A DNA stretch of 5,711 nt from Pseudomonadota bacterium (GTDB lineage: Bacteria > Pseudomonadota > Gammaproteobacteria > Burkholderiales > SCOH01). A model generated the notes under the pieces. It was given only the letters and a program-made list of their open reading frames with translations. It had not been told where the DNA came from and searched no databases. The DNA is taken from positions 1-5,711 of the forward strand of contig JAUPTR010000265.1 of the NCBI GenBank assembly GCA_030917985.1, written 5' to 3'. A program made the position numbers and the translations under genes. This document shows positions 1-5,040 of this stretch, one piece after another. Numbering within the stretch: the stretch's first letter is position 1; each line of letters opens with the position of its first letter.

Positions 1-43
1 GGACTGAAGTCCGACCTACAGCTTCTGTTTTCGCAACGCTGGG
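1..43 (-). repeat. REP-like repeat, copy A, cut by the window edge
   Basis: Read on the minus strand, this ends in GTAG followed by GTCGGACTTCAGTCC, the same GTAG-plus-palindrome core found at 3553-3574 and, inverted, at 3599-3620. The window edge cuts the last three bases of the hairpin. Outside the core (positions 20-43) lies the family's outer segment, with TGCGAAAACAGAAG matching GCGAAAATAAG of the other copies. A 4-bp stem (19-22 with 38-41, CAGC/GCTG) brackets it. A partner copy may lie just left of the window. This copy has no T-tract. Confidence 0.75.
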
Positions 44-63
44 GTAGACCCCCACCGCGTTTG

Positions 64-93
64 CCTGCCGGTTGAGCTAGCTTCATCGGCAGG
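64..93. promoter_or_regulatory. 30-bp interrupted dyad upstream of the hydroxylase gene
   Basis: CCTGCCG (64-70) and CGGCAGG (87-93) are perfect inverted arms. The palindrome AGCTAGCT (75-82) sits on exactly the same centre, between 78 and 79. Of 15 mirrored pairs, 11 come from these two blocks and one more is the 72/85 T-A pair. A dyad of this size, 32 bp before the start codon, would suit an operator for a dimeric regulator or a leader hairpin. No Fur-box consensus is visible. I could not identify a convincing -35/-10 pair here, so its position relative to the promoter is unknown. The regulatory role is inferred. Confidence 0.4.
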
Positions 94-110
94 TGTGTTT
101 GTTTAACCAC

Positions 111-115
111 AAAGG
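111..115 (+). promoter_or_regulatory. Ribosome binding site deciding the start at 126
   Basis: AAAGG lies 10 nt before the ATG at 126. This supports that start over an in-frame GTG at 93, which has no purine-rich site at a suitable distance and would add 11 residues absent from PiuC/YbiX proteins. Confidence 0.5.
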
Positions 116-125
116 TTTAGCGACG

Positions 126-809
126 ATGCTCATCACCATCGATAACGTTCTGACCGCCGAAGAACTGGCGCAAGGCCGCCAGCTGCTGGCCGAGGCACAG
201 TGGGCCAGCGGCCTGATCACTGCCGGGCCGCAGGCGGCGGTGGCCAAAAACAACCTGCAATTGCCGGAAGGCTGCCCGCAGCTGATTGCGTTGCGGCAAC
301 TGGTGCTGGGTGCGCTCAACCGCAATGCGATGTTTTTCACCGCCGCCTTGCCGCTGAAAATCCTGCCGCCGTTTTTCAACTGCTACAGCGGAGACACCAA
401 CCACTACGGCTACCACACCGACAACGCCATGCGCCTGCTGCCGGACGGCAGCGGCTATGTGCGCGCCGATGTCTCGGCGACGCTGTTTTTCTCCGAGCCG
501 GACGAATACGAAGGCGGCCTGCTGACCATCGAAGACACCTTCGGCGCCCACGGCCTCAAGCTCAAGGCCGGCAGCATGGTGGTGTATCCATCGTCCTCGA
601 TCCACCAGGTTGCGCCGGTTACATCCGGCCAGCGGCTGGCGTGTTTCATGTTCATCCAGAGCATGGTGCGCGACCCCGGCCAGCGCCGTACCCTGTACGA
701 CATGGACATGGCACTGCTCGACCTGCGCGAGCAATACGGCGAAACCGGCCCGGTGGTGCGCCTCACCGGCATCTACCACAACCTGCTGCGCCGCTGGGCT
801 GACTCGTGA
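126..809 (+). CDS. piuC: Fe(II)/2-oxoglutarate-dependent PKHD-type hydroxylase (PiuC/YbiX family)
   Basis: This encodes 227 residues, the normal size for the cytosolic PiuC/YbiX family of non-haem iron dioxygenases, which use 2-oxoglutarate and oxygen to hydroxylate a substrate that is not well established. The family start (MLITI, then VLT.EE) and the KNNLQLPE block (41-48) are present. The double-stranded beta-helix carries the iron triad H97 and D99 (YGYHTD) and H160 (SSIHQV). R170, ten residues after the distal histidine, is the expected 2-oxoglutarate-binding arginine. All key residues are intact, so the enzyme should be active. Family members commonly neighbour TonB-dependent siderophore receptors and respond to iron, but no receptor or clear Fur box is visible here. 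The stop codon overlaps the GTG start of the next gene (GTGA), implying translational coupling. Family assignment is firm; substrate is unknown. Confidence 0.95.
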   Translation: MLITIDNVLTAEELAQGRQLLAEAQWASGLITAGPQAAVAKNNLQLPEGCPQLIALRQLVLGALNRNAMFFTAALPLKILPPFFNCYSGDTNHYGYHTDNAMRLLPDGSGYVRADVSATLFFSEPDEYEGGLLTIEDTFGAHGLKLKAGSMVVYPSSSIHQVAPVTSGQRLACFMFIQSMVRDPGQRRTLYDMDMALLDLREQYGETGPVVRLTGIYHNLLRRWADS

Positions 810-1879
810 GCCAGCCGGCCCGCAACACCATCCCCGCCGGCATCAGCTGTGCCGCCGATTACGAAAACCACGCCCGCAACCTGCTTGACCCGGTTGCGTG
901 GTCTTATCTGCAGGGCGGCAGCGGCAATGATCTGACCCTTGCCAACAATCGCCGCGCCTTCGACGCCATCCCCTTGTGGCCGCGCCCGCTGGCCGATGTG
1001 TCTGGCGGCCATACCCGTTTGCAATTGTTTGGCCAGCCGCTGGAACACCCGCTGCTGCTGGCACCGGTTGCCTACCAGCGGCTGTTTCACCCGGATGGCG
1101 AATGCGCTGGCGCCATGGCTGCCGCCGCGCAGGGCGGCACCACACTGGTCAGCAGCCTCGCCAGCCAGCCACTGGAGCAGATCGCCGCCGCCGCGCAGCA
1201 GACCGGCGGTGTCGCGCCGTGGTTCCAGCTTTACTGGCAAGGCGAACGCCAGCGCACGCTGCGGCTGGCGCAACGCGCCATCGCTACCGGTTATCCGCTG
1301 ATTGTGTTCACCATCGACGCCCCGGTGAAACTCGCCTCGCTGACGCTGCCCGGCGCCATCCGCGCCGTCAATCTGGAGGCGCCACTGGCTGCCGCCCCGG
1401 TTGCCGCCGGCCAGAGCCAGGTGTTTGATGGCTGGATGGCACAGGCGCCGACCTGGGACGACTTTGCCTGGCTGCGCCAGCAGATCACCGTCCCGCTGCT
1501 GCTGAAAGGCATCCTCCACCCGCACGATGCACAACGCGCCGCCGATGCCGGCTGCGATGGTCTGGTGATCTCCAACCACGGCGGCCGCGTGCTCGACGGC
1601 GCCCCCGCTGCCATCGACTGCCTGCCCGCGATTGCCGACCGGCTCGGCGGCCAATTGCCCTTGTTGTTCGACAGCGGCATCCGCAACGGCCGCGATGTGT
1701 TCAAGGCGCTGCAACTCGGCGCCTGCGCCGTGCTGATCGGCCGCCCGGCCATCTGGGGCCTGGCCAGCGCCGGCGCCCTCGGCGTTGCCCACACCATCCG
1801 CCTGCTGCGTGATGAGCTCGAAGCCACCATGGCCCAGTGCGGCTGCAAAACCCTCTCCGACATCCCCGCCAGCCGCTGA
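806..1879 (+). CDS. FMN-dependent alpha-hydroxy-acid oxidase/dehydrogenase family protein
   Basis: This encodes 357 residues in a TIM-barrel flavoenzyme of the glycolate oxidase/lactate oxidase/LldD family, which oxidises 2-hydroxy acids to 2-oxo acids. Aligned by eye to plant glycolate oxidase, conserved catalytic and FMN residues are Y34, Y143 (FQLY), D171 (TIDAP), K234 (LLKGI), H258 and R261 (SNHGGR). The FMN phosphate loops DSGIRNGRDV (289-298) and IGRP (311-314) are also present. The C-terminal LRDELEATMAQCGC block is typical. One departure stands out: the arginine seven residues after the aspartate (glycolate oxidase R164), which helps hold the substrate carboxylate, is S178 here, and the 174-186 stretch is unlike the family. 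Substrate may therefore be atypical. The gene starts with GTG inside the hydroxylase stop (4-bp overlap), which fits an operon. It has no signal peptide or membrane segment, so it is probably cytosolic. The family is sure; lactate or glycolate specificity cannot be claimed. Confidence 0.93.
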   Translation: MSQPARNTIPAGISCAADYENHARNLLDPVAWSYLQGGSGNDLTLANNRRAFDAIPLWPRPLADVSGGHTRLQLFGQPLEHPLLLAPVAYQRLFHPDGECAGAMAAAAQGGTTLVSSLASQPLEQIAAAAQQTGGVAPWFQLYWQGERQRTLRLAQRAIATGYPLIVFTIDAPVKLASLTLPGAIRAVNLEAPLAAAPVAAGQSQVFDGWMAQAPTWDDFAWLRQQITVPLLLKGILHPHDAQRAADAGCDGLVISNHGGRVLDGAPAAIDCLPAIADRLGGQLPLLFDSGIRNGRDVFKALQLGACAVLIGRPAIWGLASAGALGVAHTIRLLRDELEATMAQCGCKTLSDIPASR

Positions 1880-1895
1880 TCCTGCCCCACACAGG

Positions 1896-1923
1896 CCACT
1901 GCCGCGAAAACAAGTGGTTTTTT
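1896..1923 (+). terminator. Likely intrinsic terminator of the hydroxylase-oxidase operon
   Basis: A 5-bp stem CCACT (1896-1900) / AGTGG (1913-1917) with a 12-nt loop is followed at once by six T (1918-1923), starting 17 nt after the stop codon at 1879. The stem is short and the loop long, so efficiency is uncertain. The structure is embedded in a copy of the repeat family described at 3527-3641, so the repeat seems to supply the terminator. Confidence 0.5.
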
Positions 1924-1942
1924 GTAGAGGCCTTCAGTCGCA
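1896..1942 (+). repeat. REP-like repeat, copy B, single degenerate arm
   Basis: CACTGCCGCGAAAACAAG (1897-1914) matches the outer ends of the 3527-3641 element almost base for base. It is followed by a T-tract, GTAG (1924-1927) and a decayed hairpin that keeps CTTCAGTC (1932-1939). No inverted partner is found downstream, so this is a solitary half element. Confidence 0.7.
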
Positions 1943-1983
1943 ACCTGCAAGCTTGTTGCTACGGCAGTGCCCCCACCGCCTGC

Positions 1984-2025
1984 CCTGCGGCCGGCTCTGG
2001 CATTGGCCCGCAGGCCAGGCTGCAG
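1984..2025. repeat. GC-rich repeat related to the tandem repeat at 3449-3515
   Basis: Aligned without gaps to the start of the 3449 repeat, 30 of 42 positions agree, including TGGCATTG against TGGTATTG and a shared terminal CAG.CTGCAG pattern. It lies about 45 bp after copy B, whereas the 3449 copies lie just before copy C. The rest of the 1880-2172 spacer shows no coding signal and no RNA gene that I recognise. Confidence 0.35.
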
Positions 2026-2120
2026 CCCAGTGTGGATGCGCTTTGCCGGGCCGAGGTTTGCCGGTGACAACCGTGGTTTGTTGCCCGCTTTGCCGACAGC
2101 GCTGGTTTGCCGCAGCAAAG

Positions 2121-2143
2121 AAAAACCGGGGCACACGCCCCGG
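2121..2143 (-). terminator. Rho-independent terminator of the VOC gene
   Basis: CCGGGGC (2126-2132) and GCCCCGG (2137-2143) form a perfect 7-bp GC stem with a 4-nt loop. On the minus strand the stem is followed directly by five T (complement of 2121-2125). It begins 29 nt after the stop codon of the minus-strand VOC gene. This is the clearest terminator in the window and separates that gene from the convergent operon. Confidence 0.88.
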
Positions 2144-2172
2144 AGTCTGTCTTGCCCGCCACCCAATACGTT

Positions 2173-2559
2173 TTATTGCATCGAATGCAGGCCGATGACG
2201 TTGCCCTCGGTGTCCATCACCATGGCAATAAAGCCATGCGGGTCAATCGACATCTTGCCTTTGATCAAGCGGCCACCATTGGCCGCAGCACGTTCCGCCT
2301 CGGCCGCACAATCTTCGCAGGAAAAATACACCAGCGTGCTGCCACCGGAAGGGCAGCCGGCCATGTGCACCAGCGCCCCCGCCGCGCCGTAATCTTCCAT
2401 CGACGATGGAAACGCCAGCATCTGCATGTCCGGAAAACCCTGCGGGTCAGGGTTGTCCAGCGGCGTGAGCCCGACCTGAAATACCGCCTCGTAAAACGCC
2501 TTGGCGCGCGGCATGTCCTGCACATAGATTTCAAACCAACCAACCGGATTACTTTTCAT
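2173..2559 (-). CDS. VOC family (glyoxalase/bleomycin-resistance fold) protein
   Basis: This encodes 128 residues, a single vicinal-oxygen-chelate domain of ordinary length. It has two beta-alpha-beta-beta-beta modules: the first opens with GWFEIYVQDMPRAKAFYE (7-24), the second with LVYFSCEDCAAEAERA (76-91). It closes with the family's DTEGNVIGLHSM. Candidate metal ligands by position include E10, H65 and E118/H125, but I cannot place them with certainty. The function is unknown: members of this branch are cytosolic and mostly uncharacterised, and specific glyoxalase I or resistance activity cannot be inferred. I chose ATG 2559 because AGGAG sits 5 nt upstream; a start at 2607 would add 16 residues outside the fold. 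The gene lies 57 bp downstream of the secreted FG-GAP gene on the same strand, so co-transcription is possible. A strong terminator follows it. Confidence 0.9.
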   Translation of the reverse strand: MKSNPVGWFEIYVQDMPRAKAFYEAVFQVGLTPLDNPDPQGFPDMQMLAFPSSMEDYGAAGALVHMAGCPSGGSTLVYFSCEDCAAEAERAAANGGRLIKGKMSIDPHGFIAMVMDTEGNVIGLHSMQ

Positions 2560-2564
2560 GTGTG

Positions 2565-2569
2565 CTCCT
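2565..2569 (-). promoter_or_regulatory. Ribosome binding site of the VOC gene
   Basis: AGGAG on the minus strand, 5 nt before the ATG at 2559. It fixes that codon as the start. Confidence 0.75.
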
Positions 2570-2616
2570 GGTGCTGTGTGAAAAAACGTGTGTTCTGATG
2601 GGGCCACAAGCGGCGG

Positions 2617-3285
2617 TTAACAGCCAATACCGCCGTGGCAGGCCGCGCGTTGCACAAGTTCGCCCTCCGCTGCTGCTGCCGACAGATACAGACAGACACC
2701 TGCGCGGTTGTTACCGTTATAGGCAAACAACAGATCCAGCCTGCCATCGCCATCCAGATCGCCGGCCCACAACAAGCTGGCCGAATTTTCGTTGTCGCCG
2801 TCTGCGGCAAGCAGATCCGGCAGCTGCGTCTTGCTTTGTCGCAGATGCAGATAGACCCGTCCCTTGTCTGCCTGGATCAGATATTGCTCACCTTTGAACG
2901 GGATGTGCAGCGGCGGATCACCGCTTGAAACTGATCGCGGCGTGTCTTTAAACGTCATGCTCGGCGTATCGACCTTGCCCGGTTTGACGTTTTGAAAACG
3001 CAGCAGGGCAATGGCATCTGCCCGATTCGAGGTGATCTGGATGCCCGTTGTTTGGCCTTTTGCGTCCAGCACGACATCAAAAACCGGTTTGGCGCGAACC
3101 AGCGCCGGTTCCAGCCGCCACACGCCACCCAGCGGAATCAAGGCTAGCCAGCCGATACCGGGTTTGGTCGGCGCTTCGTCGCCGTGATAGTCGCCGGATA
3201 TCAGCAGGCGCCAATGTTCCTGGCTGGATTGTGCCTGCGCCGGGGAGAAAAACATCAGCAGGACTAAAAGGAGATTCTTACGCAT
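2617..3285 (-). CDS. Secreted hypothetical protein with one FG-GAP/VCBS-type calcium motif
   Basis: This encodes 222 residues. The N-terminus is a Sec signal peptide: MRK, a hydrophobic core of LLLVLLMFF, then SPAQA with likely cleavage between A18 and Q19. The mature protein should be periplasmic or exported. Near the C-terminus, AGDLDGDGRLDLLFAYNG (174-191) is a classical FG-GAP/VCBS calcium-binding loop (D176, D178, D180, D184). A weaker related stretch, DLLAADGDNENSASLLW, precedes it. Such motifs usually repeat to build beta-propellers, and only one good copy is present. Cysteines at 198, 216 and 222 (the last residue) could form a disulfide. I recognise no enzyme domain in residues 20-150. 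I chose the start at 3285 because the signal peptide begins there; an in-frame GTG at 3306 would add seven residues. Neither start has a strong ribosome site. Function unknown. Confidence 0.8.
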   Translation of the reverse strand: MRKNLLLVLLMFFSPAQAQSSQEHWRLLISGDYHGDEAPTKPGIGWLALIPLGGVWRLEPALVRAKPVFDVVLDAKGQTTGIQITSNRADAIALLRFQNVKPGKVDTPSMTFKDTPRSVSSGDPPLHIPFKGEQYLIQADKGRVYLHLRQSKTQLPDLLAADGDNENSASLLWAGDLDGDGRLDLLFAYNGNNRAGVCLYLSAAAAEGELVQRAACHGGIGC

Positions 3286-3314
3286 GAAAGCGGATCGTCG
3301 ATGCACGAGCGCCT

Positions 3315-3343
3315 GTTATGCCAGAATCGGCAATGGATCGCAA
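3315..3343 (-). promoter_or_regulatory. Candidate sigma-70 promoter of the secreted FG-GAP gene
   Basis: On the minus strand, TTGCGA (complement of 3338-3343) and CATAAC (complement of 3315-3320) are separated by exactly 17 nt; each matches 4 of 6 consensus bases. Transcription would begin near 3308, giving a leader of about 23 nt to the ATG at 3285. This would leave almost no leader for the GTG at 3306, which favours the shorter start. It is only a pattern match. Confidence 0.35.
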
Positions 3344-3448
3344 TTGGGCGAATATGCCCCACCTGTGGCCAGGTCCGGCCCAGGCCTGAGTGGCCGGTTG
3401 GCTTGGCCAGAGCGCCGGAAACGAGCGCCGACAAGCCATGCGCACCGG

Positions 3449-3515
3449 GCTGCAGGCCGCGCTGGTATTGCCTTGTAGCCCAGCCTGCAGGCCGCGCCCA
3501 TCTTGCCTTGCAGCC
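3449..3515. repeat. Imperfect GC-rich tandem repeat, two copies, 35-bp period
   Basis: Copies at 3449-3480 and 3484-3515 (32 bp each) differ at about six positions. Both contain CTGCAGGCCGCGC or CCTGCAGGCCGCGC, then TTGCCTTG and AGCC. A diverged relative lies at 1984-2025. There is no sign of a CRISPR array: only two copies and 3 bp between them. Confidence 0.6.
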
Positions 3516-3526
3516 GTGCTTAACCC
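3516..3526 (+). repeat. Left 11-bp direct repeat abutting the REPIN-like element
   Basis: GTGCTTAACCC here is identical to 3642-3652, and the two copies touch the two outer ends of the inverted-repeat element exactly. This looks like a target-site duplication, though that is inferred. Confidence 0.7.
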
Positions 3527-3641
3527 CACTGGTGCGAAAATAAGCAGTTTTTGTAGGTCGGACTTCAGTCCGACGCAGTCGCTTGCGTTCGGCACCGCGT
3601 CGGACTGAAGTCCGACCTACAACCTTATTTTCGCGGCAGTG
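3527..3641. mobile_element. REPIN/MITE-like element, 115 bp, REP copies C and D inverted
   Basis: The left arm (3527-3576) and right arm (3597-3641, read in reverse complement) share CACTG..GCGAAAATAAG at their tips and a perfect 26-bp block (3551-3576 with 3597-3622) inside, with a 20-nt centre. Each arm contains GTAG followed by GTCGGACTTCAGTCCGAC (3557-3574; inverse 3599-3616), the REP pattern of a GTAG tetranucleotide plus an imperfect palindrome. The left arm also carries CAGTTTTT, which pairs ACTG (3528-3531) with CAGT (3545-3548) ahead of a T-tract. The element has no open reading frame, so it would need a transposase elsewhere, such as a RAYT for a REPIN. Confidence 0.8.
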
Positions 3642-3652
3642 GTGCTTAACCC
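3642..3652 (+). repeat. Right 11-bp direct repeat carrying the DUF1501 stop codon
   Basis: GTGCTTAACCC, identical to 3516-3526. Its complement contains the last bases of the DUF1501 gene: the TAA stop is the complement of 3646-3648. If the repeat arose by insertion, the duplication restored the gene's end unchanged. Confidence 0.7.
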
Positions 3653-5028
3653 GCCCGGAACATGCCCAGATTACGCGTTGAATAATGGCCGATGTTCGGC
3701 ACTACCAGCGGCAGGTCTGCATCGCTGACGCCCATCCAGCTTGCCAATGTTGCGGCCAGCTGGTCGACGCTGGTGGTAGGCAGCAGGCGGCCTTGGCCGA
3801 CATCGTCGGGGCCATTGACGCTGACCGAGGGTAGTGCGCCGTAGAATCGGCCACCGTTGACGGCGCCGCCAAGCACGAAATGGTGGCTGCCCCAGCCGTG
3901 GTCCGAGCCGTCGCCGTTGGAGCTGAGGGTGCGGCCGAAATCGCTGGCGGTGAAGCTGGTGACCGCATTGGCAATGCCCAGCTCCACCGTTGCGGCATAA
4001 AAGCTGTTGAGGGCGTTGGCGATATGGGTGAGCAGGGTGGGGTGCTGATCCAGCAGGTTGTCGTGCAGGTCAAAGCCGCCAATCGAGACAAAAAACACCT
4101 GGCGGCTGGCGCCGAGCTGGCTGCGTGCGGCGATGATGCGTGCCACCATCTGCAATTGTGTGGCCAGCGGGCTGGCGCTGTCGAAAGCGGTGGCCAATGC
4201 CGGCAGACCGGCCAGTGCGCCGGTGAGCTGGGCGTTGGCATCCAGCGCGCGGCGCACCACGGCGCTGTGTTCGTTTTCCAGCGTGCGGCTGCCGCCGGTG
4301 CGGATCAGGCTGTTGAGGGCGCTGGCGCAGGCTTGTGATCCATACAGCGAAGTGGCGCCGCGCAGCGCCGTCGGGCCGCTGGCCCCCACCTGATATTGCA
4401 CGGCGTTCTGGCCAGTCATGAATACCGCATTGCCGCTGACGTTGATGCAGGTAAAGGTGGAGGTGGCGTTGCTCGACAGGAACAAATCACCGATGCGCCC
4501 GCCCCAGCCGCTGGGTGCGCCTTCCACTTGTGACGATTGCCAGAACGATTGCTGGTCGTTGTGCGAAAACAGCTTCGGCGGCAATGGCACACTGCCGGCC
4601 TTGTATTGCGCCAGCGTGGTGGGCTGGATCAAGGTGCCGATGTTCAGCATTACGCCCAGCTTGCCGCTGTCGAACAGGGTTTTCAGCGCAGCCAGCTGTG
4701 GTGCCAGGGCCATTTGCCGTGCATCGGGCAGGGCAATGGCCGGGTTGAGCGCGGTGGCGGCCAGACTGTCGCGCGGCGTGGCCAGTGTCTGGCGGATTTG
4801 TGCGTAGGCGGCGTGGCTGACGGCATCGTAAGGCACCAGGGTATTGCCGTGATCATTGCCACCATTGAGAAACACGCACACCAGTGCCTTGTAATCGCCG
4901 GGTGCGTTGGCGGCTGCGGCTTCGCCGATTGTGGCCAGATTCAGCGCCCAGGGCGCGGCGGCGCCAACAATGCCAAGGCTGGCGCTGCGGCGCAGGAATT
5001 CTCGACGGGTGATGTGTTGGATCGACAT
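3646..5028 (-). CDS. DUF1501 family protein with Tat signal
   Basis: This encodes 460 residues. The N-terminus is a twin-arginine signal: TRREFLRR (7-14), then a hydrophobic stretch ending in A-rich sequence near residue 42, so the folded protein is exported through Tat. The DUF1501 landmarks follow in order: FLNGGNDHGNTLVPYD (53-68), FSHNDQQSFWQ (154-164), GWGGRIGDLF (174-183), IGGFDLHDN (316-324), SDFGRTLSSNGDGSDHGWGSHH (362-383). DUF1501 is related to the alkaline phosphatase/sulfatase superfamily, and the conserved D, H and N residues resemble metal ligands, but no activity is established. I chose ATG 5028, with AAAGG 7 nt upstream, because the twin-arginine peptide then has its usual length; a TTG at 5052 would sit inside the upstream gene. 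Only 10 nt separate it from the DUF1800 gene, indicating an operon. Confidence 0.95.
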   Translation of the reverse strand: MSIQHITRREFLRRSASLGIVGAAAPWALNLATIGEAAAANAPGDYKALVCVFLNGGNDHGNTLVPYDAVSHAAYAQIRQTLATPRDSLAATALNPAIALPDARQMALAPQLAALKTLFDSGKLGVMLNIGTLIQPTTLAQYKAGSVPLPPKLFSHNDQQSFWQSSQVEGAPSGWGGRIGDLFLSSNATSTFTCINVSGNAVFMTGQNAVQYQVGASGPTALRGATSLYGSQACASALNSLIRTGGSRTLENEHSAVVRRALDANAQLTGALAGLPALATAFDSASPLATQLQMVARIIAARSQLGASRQVFFVSIGGFDLHDNLLDQHPTLLTHIANALNSFYAATVELGIANAVTSFTASDFGRTLSSNGDGSDHGWGSHHFVLGGAVNGGRFYGALPSVSVNGPDDVGQGRLLPTTSVDQLAATLASWMGVSDADLPLVVPNIGHYSTRNLGMFRAG

Positions 5029-5035
5029 GGCGCGG

Positions 5036-5040
5036 CCTTT
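5036..5040 (-). promoter_or_regulatory. Ribosome binding site of the DUF1501 gene
   Basis: AAAGG on the minus strand, 7 nt before ATG 5028. It overlaps the stop codon (complement of 5039-5041) of the upstream DUF1800 gene, so termination there and initiation of DUF1501 are probably coupled. Confidence 0.65.

Larger units (their letters stand above)
3286..3645. other. 360-bp gene-free spacer
   Basis: No coding sequence is supported here: open frames on both strands lack recognisable protein features, and none has a good ribosome site. It holds a candidate minus-strand promoter (3315-3343), a GC-rich tandem repeat (3449-3515), two 11-bp direct repeats and the REPIN-like element 3527-3641. No tRNA or known structured RNA was recognised. 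Confidence 0.7.

Noticed and set aside
41..52. GGGGT/ACCCC hairpin in the first leader segment
   Set aside because: The 2-nt apparent loop leaves only a 4-bp stem with no T-tract; chance is likely in this GC-rich stretch.
93..125. Upstream GTG start for the hydroxylase
   Set aside because: It lacks a ribosome site and would add residues outside the conserved PiuC/YbiX N-terminus.
773..1792. A 339-codon open frame on the minus strand opposite the FMN oxidase
   Set aside because: It lies antisense to a gene with clear family motifs. Its translation is a low-complexity mix of A, G, Q and R without domains, as expected for the reverse strand of GC-rich coding DNA.
1291..2166. A 291-codon minus-strand open frame spanning the oxidase 3' end and the spacer
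   Set aside because: No recognisable domain, antisense to the oxidase gene, and it crosses a terminator and repeats.
2575..2604. Possible terminator between the secreted FG-GAP gene and the VOC gene (minus strand, T6 tract)
   Set aside because: Only a 4-bp TGTG/CACA stem precedes the T-tract, with a long loop. This is too weak to call, so read-through into the VOC gene remains possible.
3449..3515. CRISPR array
   Set aside because: There are two imperfect copies with a 3-bp gap, no spacers, and no cas genes in the window.
3880..4338. A 152-codon plus-strand open frame inside the DUF1501 gene
   Set aside because: It is antisense to well-conserved DUF1501 motifs, with no ribosome site or domain features.
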